DNA of 64,000 nucleotides, taken from contig UBYX01000026.1 of the NCBI GenBank assembly GCA_900469955.1, forward strand, positions 1-64,000, written 5' to 3'. Made by a program: the position numbers and the translations under genes. The notes under the pieces were generated by a model. The model had not been told where the DNA came from. It ran no database searches and saw only the letters and a list, made by a program, of their open reading frames with translations. The DNA comes from Hyphomicrobiales bacterium (GTDB lineage Bacteria; Pseudomonadota; Alphaproteobacteria; Rhizobiales; Rhizobiaceae). Positions 1-6,601 of the stretch are shown here, piece after piece; positions within the stretch are counted from its first letter, which is position 1; every line of letters begins with the position of its first letter.

Positions 1-117
1 GGCGGTGGCGGTGGCGGTGGCGGTCCCCGCGGTGCTCCCTTTCCAATAGCTCTGCTCGGCCTGCCGCTCGCAGCCGGCCTGTTCGCCTATGTCACGATCA
101 AGAACAGAAAACACTGA
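1..117 (+). CDS. C-terminal end of a Gly-rich protein with exosortase-type sorting tail (partial)
   Basis: The window opens inside a reading frame that ends with TGA at 115-117. The visible 38 residues begin with eight glycines encoded by alternating GGC/GGT codons. After them come a short Pro-containing motif (PRGAPFP), a hydrophobic segment of about 18 residues (IALLGLPLAAGLFAYVTI) and a basic end (KNRKH). A Gly-rich linker, Pro motif, membrane helix and basic tail together have the architecture of PEP-CTERM-like sorting signals. The next gene is an exosortase whose start codon overlaps this frame. I infer that this protein is the exosortase's substrate. The N-terminal part, and hence its function, lies outside the window. 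Confidence 0.6.
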   Translation, partial: GGGGGGGGPRGAPFPIALLGLPLAAGLFAYVTIKNRKH

Positions 118-949
118 CCCTTTCGGTCGGTATTTTTTGCCTACCGGGCGTTCACTTGTCCCTGAAATCCAACACCTTGGCCATATCTATTCTGTCCTTT
201 TACTTTGCGTCTTCGGAAACGCAATTTTCGAAGACGTCCTCAGGGGATTTGCCGAAAATGGCGCATTGTCTGCTCTCATCGCGGGCGGCGGCATTCACCC
301 AGTTCTAATGTTTTCGGTCCTCTGGTTGGCCTGGACCGTCTGGAGAACGCCGCTGGAAGGCCGCTTGCCGGTCTGGGCGGAAGGGGTGATCCTGGGCCTC
401 GTCCTGCTTCTCCTCTATCTGCCGCTCACCTGGTTTTCCTGGCTCGCCCTCACCCTTGTCGGCGGCAGGCTGTTTCTGTCAGACCGCAAGCTGGGGACGC
501 TCTGCATCTATCTGACGGTCCCCAAATTCTGGGGCCTCATCCTCGTCATGGCCATCGGCACGCCGGTGCTCACGCTCGACGCCTATGTCACGGCGCTGGC
601 GGCCGGTTACGAGATCAGCGGCAACCTGGTGATCCCCACCGACGGCAACGACCCGGTGCTCATCCTGTGGGCCTGTTCCTCCTTCCACGGCATTTCCTAC
701 ATGCTCCTTGCATGGCTTGCCTTTTCGGCGGTGAACCGGGTCAATCCGCTGCGGCATCCGGGATGGCTGGCGGCGGGTCTGGCCGGTGTCATGCTGATCA
801 ACTGGATCAGGCTCTTCGCGATGATCCGCTTCATGGATCTCTACCATCCCCTACATGACGGCACCGCCGGCGAAGTGGTCGGGCTGATCACGGCCGTCTG
901 GATGATCGCCATCGCCTCCATGCGTCCGAAGACTACGGCGCGCCCATGA
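89..949 (+). CDS. Exosortase/archaeosortase family protein
   Basis: This 286-residue multi-pass membrane protein has the catalytic pattern of exosortases. A Cys in the motif WACSSFHGIS (Cys196) sits at the start of a helix and follows a conserved-looking GN-x-I-P stretch. An Arg lies in NWIRLF (Arg241) and a His in YHPLHDG (His253 or His256). Family knowledge gives a Cys-Arg-His transpeptidase that cleaves C-terminal sorting signals in the inner membrane. The ATG at 89 overlaps the upstream frame by 29 bases, so a slightly later start is possible. The next gene overlaps by ATGA at 946-949, which indicates translational coupling. I cannot assign a named exosortase subtype. Confidence 0.75.
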   Translation: MSRSRTENTDPFGRYFLPTGRSLVPEIQHLGHIYSVLLLCVFGNAIFEDVLRGFAENGALSALIAGGGIHPVLMFSVLWLAWTVWRTPLEGRLPVWAEGVILGLVLLLLYLPLTWFSWLALTLVGGRLFLSDRKLGTLCIYLTVPKFWGLILVMAIGTPVLTLDAYVTALAAGYEISGNLVIPTDGNDPVLILWACSSFHGISYMLLAWLAFSAVNRVNPLRHPGWLAAGLAGVMLINWIRLFAMIRFMDLYHPLHDGTAGEVVGLITAVWMIAIASMRPKTTARP

Positions 950-1407
950 TCCGACTGCTCTTCGCCCTGGTCGTGCTGCTCGTCCTGCCGATTGCCTTGA
1001 AGGAAAAGGCGGGCGGCCTGCGCGATCTTGCCTCCACCCGCTGGCGGGAAGGCGTCGCCGACGAGCGCGTTGTGGCGGCAATGCGGGTGACGGGCATTCC
1101 GCTCATCGTCGCCGCAAACGGTTCGGAGGGAAAGGCGGAAGCGGCGGATTGCGAGCTTTTGTTGCAGCCTGCCGATCCGCGAGGGCAAAGCCTCGGCTAT
1201 CTCACCGAACTATCCAAGGAATACGACCGGCTGTCGTTTCTCTATGAGGGAAGGCTGCGCGACGACTTTCCCTATCTGAACGCGCTGACCCGGCACATCC
1301 TGTTCATTCTCCTCAACGCCGTCGGCATCGAGAACGACTACCGGCCGGTCATCGGGGTTTTCCAGCGGGGCGCCTGCGGCAATCTCGACCAGCTGCGCCA
1401 GAGCTGA
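946..1407 (+). CDS. Small membrane-anchored protein coupled to exosortase, unknown function
   Basis: This 153-residue protein has an N-terminal hydrophobic anchor (about residues 3-18) and a soluble, probably periplasmic, domain. The domain carries two cysteines, one in ADCELL and one in GACGN. Its ATG overlaps the exosortase stop, so the two are translated together. I do not recognise the family. By position it could be an exosortase cofactor comparable to the EpsI-type accessory proteins of other exosortase loci, but I see no sequence motif that proves this. Confidence 0.6.
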   Translation: MIRLLFALVVLLVLPIALKEKAGGLRDLASTRWREGVADERVVAAMRVTGIPLIVAANGSEGKAEAADCELLLQPADPRGQSLGYLTELSKEYDRLSFLYEGRLRDDFPYLNALTRHILFILLNAVGIENDYRPVIGVFQRGACGNLDQLRQS

Positions 1408-1426
1408 AAAAACCCTCTTCCCGACC

Positions 1427-2827
1427 TCAGTTGTCCTTCAGCCTGACGCCGAAGCCGAACAGGAAGGTCAGCAGCGCGCCTGCGGCCGCCGTGCCGTACA
1501 GCCAGAAGGCCGGGCCGCCGGCCTCCCCGCCCTCAAGCCGGGATATGAGCCCCGTTGCGGTTGCGATCATCCCGGCAAGCCCCGCGCCGATGGCGTAACC
1601 GGCGGTCGAAATGGTCGGCAGCAGCGCGCTTGCCAGATCCCGCTCCGCCGTCTCGGCCGCCTCCATGGCGGCCTGATTGATGCTGGCCCAGGCAAGGCCG
1701 AAACCGGTGCCGATCGCGATCTGGCCGAAAAGCAGGAGCTCCAGCGAGCCGTTCACAAACGATGCCGCAAGCGCCAGGAACCCGAAGAGCTGGAACAGGG
1801 CGCCGCTCCGCATCCAGGCATGCCGGGGCCCCAGCGCCACGATGCGGCTTGCGGCGACCGCGACCACGCTCCAGGTCAGCGCCATGCAGACGACGATATA
1901 CCCCACCACCGCCGGCCGGAACCCGAACACCGCGTCAATCATCACCGCCAGGTAGACGCTGCCGACCGAGTGGCTGGCCGACATCAGGAACAGCACCCAG
2001 AAGCCGTTCCCCAGCACCGAGCCCAGCCTGAAGGCCCCGGCTGGGAAAAGCCTGGCGCCGATCTTTCCATCGAGCTTCAGGGCCGGCAGGAAAAGCCCCG
2101 CCCCGGCGGCGATCGCCGCAGCCTGCATGGCGCCACTGGTCGCGACGGAAGAAAGCGACAGGACGAAGGAAGCGGCAAGGCAGAGCCCGATCGTGGCGAA
2201 GGAAAGCGGCATGGGCGCCGCTTCCGTCACGCGAGGCCTCGCCGCCAGCGTCAGGATCGGCAGAAGGAGAACGAAGGGGGCGACGGCCAGGAATGCCGCC
2301 CGCCAGGAATAGGCCTCGGTCAGCAGCCCGCCCGCAAGCGGCCCGGCAATTGCCGCCACCGCCCAGACGACCGCTTCGACGGCAAAAACCTTGGCGATCA
2401 GCGCGGAAGAGAAGTTTGCGGGGATCAGGCTGTAGCAGATCGCCACCACCAGCCCGTCGGCCAGGCCCTGGAGGAGACGCCCTGCCATGATCCAGGAAAA
2501 GGCAGGCGCGGCCAGCGCCAGCAGTCCGCCGGCCGCAAAGACGAGCGCCGAGATCATCAGGCTCGCCTTCACGCCGATCCGGTCCCGGAACGCCGCCGCC
2601 CCGGTGCCGCCGGCAATCGAACCCAGGAAATAAAGCGTATAGGCCCAGCTGAAATAATCCGTGCCGCCGATCTCCCGCGCCGCCGGCGGCAGTGCCGCGA
2701 CGATTGCGAACTGGTTGAAGGCATGCAGCCCGATCCCCGAGGAGATCAGTGCAAGCATTGCGCCGTCACGACCCCGCAAAAGCCTCGACCAACTCGTATC
2801 CATTTCCTGCAGCACGCCTGTCTCCAT
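1427..2827 (-). CDS. MFS transporter, probable drug efflux pump
   Basis: This 466-residue polytopic protein has the major facilitator fold: repeated hydrophobic helices, a Gly/Ala-rich helix with FRDRIGVK in the first cytoplasmic loop, and GRLLQGLADG in helix 4. The substrate cannot be read from the sequence. The upstream region (2856-2877) holds a SoxR-like operator in a promoter with the abnormal 19-bp spacer typical of MerR-family targets, so induction by redox-cycling compounds is likely. The ATG at 2827 is taken as start. A GTG at 2815, preceded by GGAG, is an alternative. Confidence 0.8.
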   Translation of the reverse strand: METGVLQEMDTSWSRLLRGRDGAMLALISSGIGLHAFNQFAIVAALPPAAREIGGTDYFSWAYTLYFLGSIAGGTGAAAFRDRIGVKASLMISALVFAAGGLLALAAPAFSWIMAGRLLQGLADGLVVAICYSLIPANFSSALIAKVFAVEAVVWAVAAIAGPLAGGLLTEAYSWRAAFLAVAPFVLLLPILTLAARPRVTEAAPMPLSFATIGLCLAASFVLSLSSVATSGAMQAAAIAAGAGLFLPALKLDGKIGARLFPAGAFRLGSVLGNGFWVLFLMSASHSVGSVYLAVMIDAVFGFRPAVVGYIVVCMALTWSVVAVAASRIVALGPRHAWMRSGALFQLFGFLALAASFVNGSLELLLFGQIAIGTGFGLAWASINQAAMEAAETAERDLASALLPTISTAGYAIGAGLAGMIATATGLISRLEGGEAGGPAFWLYGTAAAGALLTFLFGFGVRLKDN

Positions 2828-2855
2828 GTCCGTTTTACAATGCGCGGCACGCTAC

Positions 2856-2877
2856 GACCTCAAGCACGGTTGAGGTC
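2856..2877 (-). promoter_or_regulatory. SoxR-like operator in MFS promoter
   Basis: Perfect 8-bp arms GACCTCAA and TTGAGGTC are separated by GCACGG. The core CCTCAAG/TTGAGG closely matches the known SoxR box. On the minus strand TTGACC (2874-2879) serves as -35, and a 19-bp spacer leads to a weak -10 (TAGCGT, 2849-2854). This spacing is characteristic of MerR-family activated promoters. No soxR gene is in the window. Confidence 0.65.
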
Positions 2878-3020
2878 AAGGCGACAGATAAAAATAAAAG
2901 CGAAGCAATTTCAGCATCTTAAAATGATTCGTCAGTTTTGGCGCTTTGTTGTATTTTAGCTACAGCTTTCCAAGCAATGCGCACTACATCAATATCATCA
3001 TCAATCGGAGGGAATATTCC

Positions 3021-3650
3021 ATGAAGGCTATTTTCATTCTCGCCACAACGGCCGCCATGACCGCCTCTTCCGTTGTTTTTGCCGCGGATGCGGTCGAAGC
3101 GGTTCCTGCCGCGCCGGAAGTGGTGGAAACGCCAGCCGTATTCACCTGGTCCGGCCCCTATATCGGTCTTCACACCGGCTATGGATGGGGAGATGGCGAT
3201 GCGATCGTCGGCGGGTCCGACAGCTTCGACGGGTGGCGGTTCGGCGGTTTTGTCGGCTACAACTGGCAGTTCTCGAACGGTTTCGTCGCAGGTCTTGAAG
3301 GCGACGTGAACTATGACTGGAATGAAAACAGCTATGCCGGCGGCGTCGACATCGGCACCGGCTTCTCCGGTTCGGTGCGCGGCCGTGTGGGTTATGCCAT
3401 GGATAGGGCGCTCATCTTTGCAGCCGGCGGCTGGACGGCGACCAATGCCAGCATCGACGGCGGCGGCTTCGACGACGACGACACGCTGCATGGCTGGACG
3501 CTGGGTGCCGGTCTCGACTACGCCTTCACCGACAATGTCTTCGGCCGTATCGAATACCGTTACAACGATTTCGGTGAAGGCGATCTCGCGGGCGCCGATT
3601 TCAACTTCGACCAGCACATCATCAATGTTGGCATCGGCGTGAAGTTCTAG
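3021..3650 (+). CDS. Outer membrane beta-barrel protein (Omp25/Omp31/RopB-like)
   Basis: The protein has 209 residues, with a signal peptide (cleavage probably after VVFA, residue 21) and then a short Pro-rich linker. An eight-strand-type barrel domain follows: WSGPYIGLHTGYGWG, FGGFVGYNWQF, GSVRGRVGYAMD, FGRIEYRYNDFG. It ends in Phe (VGIGVKF), the classical BAM recognition end. These are features of the small OmpA-like or Omp25/Omp31 proteins abundant in Rhizobiales. The ATG at 3021 is chosen because GGAGGG lies at 3007-3012 and a signal peptide begins there. Confidence 0.88.
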   Translation: MKAIFILATTAAMTASSVVFAADAVEAVPAAPEVVETPAVFTWSGPYIGLHTGYGWGDGDAIVGGSDSFDGWRFGGFVGYNWQFSNGFVAGLEGDVNYDWNENSYAGGVDIGTGFSGSVRGRVGYAMDRALIFAAGGWTATNASIDGGGFDDDDTLHGWTLGAGLDYAFTDNVFGRIEYRYNDFGEGDLAGADFNFDQHIINVGIGVKF

Positions 3651-3674
3651 GCACGCGGCGCCTGGTAGACCAAA

Positions 3675-3700
3675 GCCGCCGGAACGGGAATTCCGGCGGT
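3675..3700 (+). terminator. Hairpin downstream of OMP gene
   Basis: A 10-bp stem (GCCGCCGGAA with TTCCGGCGGT, one G-U pair) closes a 6-nt loop just after the OMP stop. No T-tract follows, so it may act as a 3' stabiliser or as a weak or Rho-assisted terminator. Confidence 0.5.
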
Positions 3701-3750
3701 CTGGGCTGCGATCCGCTTTCCTCGGACAGCACCGCTCGCGCGATGCCCGC

Positions 3751-4173
3751 TCACTGGTTGGCAATCTGCTCGCGCAGACGCTCGTGCTGCTCCACGATCT
3801 CAGGCGTCAGGACCTCGGCAAAATCCTCCATCTCGTAGAGGGGCCGGATCTCGATCTCGCTCGGGCCCGGCATCGGATTGGGGCACCGCTTGACCCAGGC
3901 GATCGCCTCATCCAGATCCTTGACCTGCCAGAGCCAGTAGCCGGCGACGAGTTCCTTCGTTTCCGTAAAAGGCCCGTCGATCACCAGCCGGTCGGCGCCC
4001 TGGAAGGCCACCCGCTTGCCCTTTGACGACGGCTTAAGACCATCGCCGGCCAGCATGATCCCGGCTTTCACCAATTCCTCGTTGAACTTCCCCATCGCTT
4101 CGAAAAGCTCAACGGTCGGCATCACGCCCAATTCGCTGTCCTTGGTCGCCTTGACCATCACCATGACACGCAT
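3751..4173 (-). CDS. YciI/DGPF-domain protein
   Basis: A protein of 140 residues starting MRVMVMVKATKDSE, with the DGPF signature at VIDGPFTETKELVAGYWLW. This ferredoxin-like fold family often occurs next to ECF sigma factors and has no firmly known role. The ATG at 4173 is preceded by GAGGAGAG, so it is preferred over upstream in-frame starts. No sigma-factor gene is adjacent. Confidence 0.85.
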   Translation of the reverse strand: MRVMVMVKATKDSELGVMPTVELFEAMGKFNEELVKAGIMLAGDGLKPSSKGKRVAFQGADRLVIDGPFTETKELVAGYWLWQVKDLDEAIAWVKRCPNPMPGPSEIEIRPLYEMEDFAEVLTPEIVEQHERLREQIANQ

Positions 4174-4369
4174 TTTTCTCTCCTCTTTCCAACCGGCCAC
4201 CACGGCCGTCTCCCGAAAGACGCGTGGAACCGGCCGAAACCGACAGACGAAACTAAATTAAACTAAGCCCAACTCAAACTGAGCCCAAATCGACTTGAGC
4301 AGAGGGTCAGATGATGCTTGCGCCCGCCGCAAACTTGTGACCGCAAATTGCGCGTGCCATCATAACTTC

Positions 4370-5329
4370 ATGACGAGACTCAGCATCGACCGGATCGAAG
4401 CCGCCGTTCAAAAGATCGACGGCGTTTTTAGAAACACGCCTCAGTATCATTGCCCCCATCTCAGCAGAGCTTTGGGATGCCGCATCGTATTGAAGGTCGA
4501 AACATTGAACCCCGTCCGGTGTTTCAAAGGGCGCGGAACAGAGACCGTGCTGGCCAATCTCGAAGCAAACGGCGGTGAGAAAGCCGTGGTTTGCGCAAGT
4601 GCTGGAAACCTTGGCCAGGCACTTGCCTACTGCGGAAGGCACAGAGGCTTCGCAGTTACGGTGGCCGCCTCATCCGCTGCCAATCCCTTGAAGATCGAAC
4701 GCATGAAAGCCTTGGGCGCCACCGTTGTTCTGGTCGAAGGGCAGATCGAAGAAGCGCTTGAAGCGGCGATCGCCCATTCCCGAAAAACCGGCGCATTCCT
4801 CGTCGAAGACAGTAAAAACATCGACACCTGCGAAGGAGCGGCGACCATCGGCCTCGAACTCGCCAAACTGCCGTTCCCGCTGGATTGCGTCCTGATTTCA
4901 CTTGGCGCCGGGGCGATGGCGACGGGTATTGGTTTCGCGCTGAAAACCTATAGCCCGAACACCAGGACCTTGTCCGTTCAGCCGCAAAACGCGCCCGCGT
5001 TGACCCGGTCCTATCTTGCGGGCGAAGTCATGGAATCCGGGCCGCCCAAAACGATCGCCGACGGTGTCGCCGGAAGATACGTTATCCCCGATGTTTTGGC
5101 GGATATGCTGGAAGTCGTGGACGATGCCCTTCTGGTCGAAGAAGACAGCATCGTCGAGGGCATGAGGCTGCTCTACAAACACTCCGGCTTGATCGTCGAA
5201 CCTGCCGCCGCTTTAGGTATTGCGAGCATTCTCGAAAGCCCGGACCGTTTTCGCGGGCAAACGGTCGCGACGGTTCTGTGTGGAAGCAACGTCGCACCCG
5301 TGGATTTCGAAAATTGGATGAAACATTGA
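4370..5329 (+). CDS. PLP-dependent threonine/serine dehydratase-like enzyme
   Basis: A 319-residue fold-type II PLP enzyme. The Schiff-base lysine is Lys53 in RCFKGRG. The phosphate-binding Gly/Ser segment is SAGNLGQAL, and LCGSNV near the C-terminus matches the ring-binding region. Overall it resembles catabolic threonine dehydratase, serine racemase or threo-3-hydroxyaspartate ammonia-lyase. Since GNLGQ replaces the usual GNHAQ, the exact substrate is uncertain. The gene stands alone with about 200 bp on either side. Confidence 0.75.
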   Translation: MTRLSIDRIEAAVQKIDGVFRNTPQYHCPHLSRALGCRIVLKVETLNPVRCFKGRGTETVLANLEANGGEKAVVCASAGNLGQALAYCGRHRGFAVTVAASSAANPLKIERMKALGATVVLVEGQIEEALEAAIAHSRKTGAFLVEDSKNIDTCEGAATIGLELAKLPFPLDCVLISLGAGAMATGIGFALKTYSPNTRTLSVQPQNAPALTRSYLAGEVMESGPPKTIADGVAGRYVIPDVLADMLEVVDDALLVEEDSIVEGMRLLYKHSGLIVEPAAALGIASILESPDRFRGQTVATVLCGSNVAPVDFENWMKH

Positions 5330-5473
5330 CACCGTGAGCGGCATGCCCATGAGGTCCGCCCTTGGTTTTACTAGCAGCAGCACCAACTCTACTTTATTCG
5401 CAGCCCCCAAACATTAGTTCTACACATCAGGTCAGTGCATTTATCCACAGGTTCCTCTGTATCTCTAATGCAA

Positions 5474-5488
5474 CCCCCAATTTGGGGG
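5474..5488. promoter_or_regulatory. Perfect palindrome CCCCCAA-T-TTGGGGG
   Basis: A 15-bp perfect dyad lies 66 bp upstream of the small gene at 5554, inside a 224-bp intergenic region. The symmetry and position suggest a repressor or activator site. The cognate regulator is unknown to me. Confidence 0.45.
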
Positions 5489-5553
5489 ATGGATTTTCTT
5501 GCAGATCTGCCGTCTACTGCGCAAATCGAATTGAGGTAACGAGGCCCCGCGAC

Positions 5554-5847
5554 GTGAGCGCGATAACGGATCTGGTATCTGAACTTGTGCGGTCGGCAAA
5601 TGAGCTCGTGCGGCTTTCGGACATCGGAAAGCGGCAGTTGTTGACCAGTGCCAGCGAGAAGGTCTTCGACCTCCAGGAAGGCGCCTGCGTTGCGGGCATG
5701 CACAAGGAGATCGTCGGCGACCTCCAATCCATTTCGCTGACCCTTGGAGTGGGCAAGATCACCAACGACCAGCTACAGGCCAATCTGCTGGATGCCGCCG
5801 GTGCACTGAGGATGCTGCATATCGCAATCGACGCCCGCAGCGCATAA
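5554..5847 (+). CDS. Small hypothetical protein
   Basis: A 97-residue, mainly helical protein starting at GTG 5554, with GAGG nine bases upstream. It has no signal peptide or membrane segment and a single Cys (GACVAGMH). The pattern VSELVRSANELVRL resembles a short amphipathic helix or coiled coil. I do not recognise the family. The frame is open further upstream to 5362, but that part has atypical composition and contains the 5474 palindrome. Confidence 0.5.
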   Translation: MSAITDLVSELVRSANELVRLSDIGKRQLLTSASEKVFDLQEGACVAGMHKEIVGDLQSISLTLGVGKITNDQLQANLLDAAGALRMLHIAIDARSA

Positions 5848-5920
5848 GTGCGGCGCCAACGAAGCACCGCGTTTCGTAGTCGCCCGCGGCCCGCATCGTT
5901 CAGAGAGGGCAAGCCGTGTT

Positions 5921-6121
5921 TCAGGCTGCCACACGCTCGGGGCTGTAGCCTGCCTCGCGAATGGCTTCCTCGGCCTTTAGCGCATCGCCTTTGACCGCAA
6001 CCTTTTTGGACGGGAGATCGACCGCCACGGCGGCGCCCGGCAGCGCTTCCTCAAGCGCTCCGCGCACGGTCTTTTCGCAATGGCCGCAGGTCATGTCCGG
6101 CACGGTGAAAACAGCAGTCAT
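5921..6121 (-). CDS. copZ: Copper chaperone, heavy-metal-associated domain
   Basis: This single HMA domain has 66 residues and the metal-binding motif MTCGHC (Cys12, Cys15). It is the right size for a CopZ-type Cu(I) chaperone that hands copper to CopA. It lies downstream of cueR and copA on the same strand with short gaps, so it probably belongs to the same CueR-controlled operon. Confidence 0.88.
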   Translation of the reverse strand: MTAVFTVPDMTCGHCEKTVRGALEEALPGAAVAVDLPSKKVAVKGDALKAEEAIREAGYSPERVAA

Positions 6122-6172
6122 AGGGGTCTCCTTGTCCGATTTTACTTTTCTGCGCTCATCCCTCAGTAGAGA

Positions 6173-6601
6173 TCAAGCGGGTTGTTTCGTCTTGCGGGGT
6201 GCCGGCGCGGGAGCGTCGCCGGCGAGGTCGTCGAGGATTGGGCAGTTCGGCCGCTGGTCGCCGCCGCAGCAATGGGCAAGGTGCTTCAGCGTCTTCACCA
6301 TGCCCTGCATCTCGGCGATCCGGCGTTCAAGGTCGGCGATGTGGGCGGTCGCCACATCCTTGACGGCGGCGCTCTCGCGGCTCTGATCCTGCCAGAGTTT
6401 CAGGAGCGTCTCGGTCTCCTCGAGCGAAAAGCCGAGCGAGCGGGCCCGCCTGATGAAGCGCAGGACATGCACCTCCTCCTCGCCGTAGACACGGTAGTTG
6501 TTGCCCGTGCGGCCCATCGGGCGGATCAGGCCGATCTCCTCGTAATAGCGGATCATCTTGGCCGATACGCCTGACGCGTCGGAAGCCTGGCCGATATTCA
6601 T
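6173..6601 (-). CDS. cueR: Cu(I)-responsive MerR-family regulator CueR/HmrR
   Basis: A 142-residue MerR-type activator. An N-terminal winged HTH (MNIGQASDASGVSAKMIRYY) is followed by a dimerisation helix and the metal loop HCCGGDQRPNC. Cys112 and Cys120 match the two Cu(I) ligands of E. coli CueR. The ATG overlaps the copA stop (ATGA at 6598-6601), so the regulator is co-translated with its target. This is the usual arrangement in rhizobia, where the gene is also called hmrR. Confidence 0.93.
   Translation of the reverse strand: MNIGQASDASGVSAKMIRYYEEIGLIRPMGRTGNNYRVYGEEEVHVLRFIRRARSLGFSLEETETLLKLWQDQSRESAAVKDVATAHIADLERRIAEMQGMVKTLKHLAHCCGGDQRPNCPILDDLAGDAPAPAPRKTKQPA

Noticed and set aside
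1820..2959. 379-codon plus-strand frame across the MFS gene
   Set aside because: Low-complexity Arg/Gln/His protein, antisense to a clear transporter.
4200..4300. AACTAAATTAAACTAAGCCCAACTC-like iterations as a repeat or operator array
   Set aside because: Only loosely similar short words; no consistent unit or spacing.
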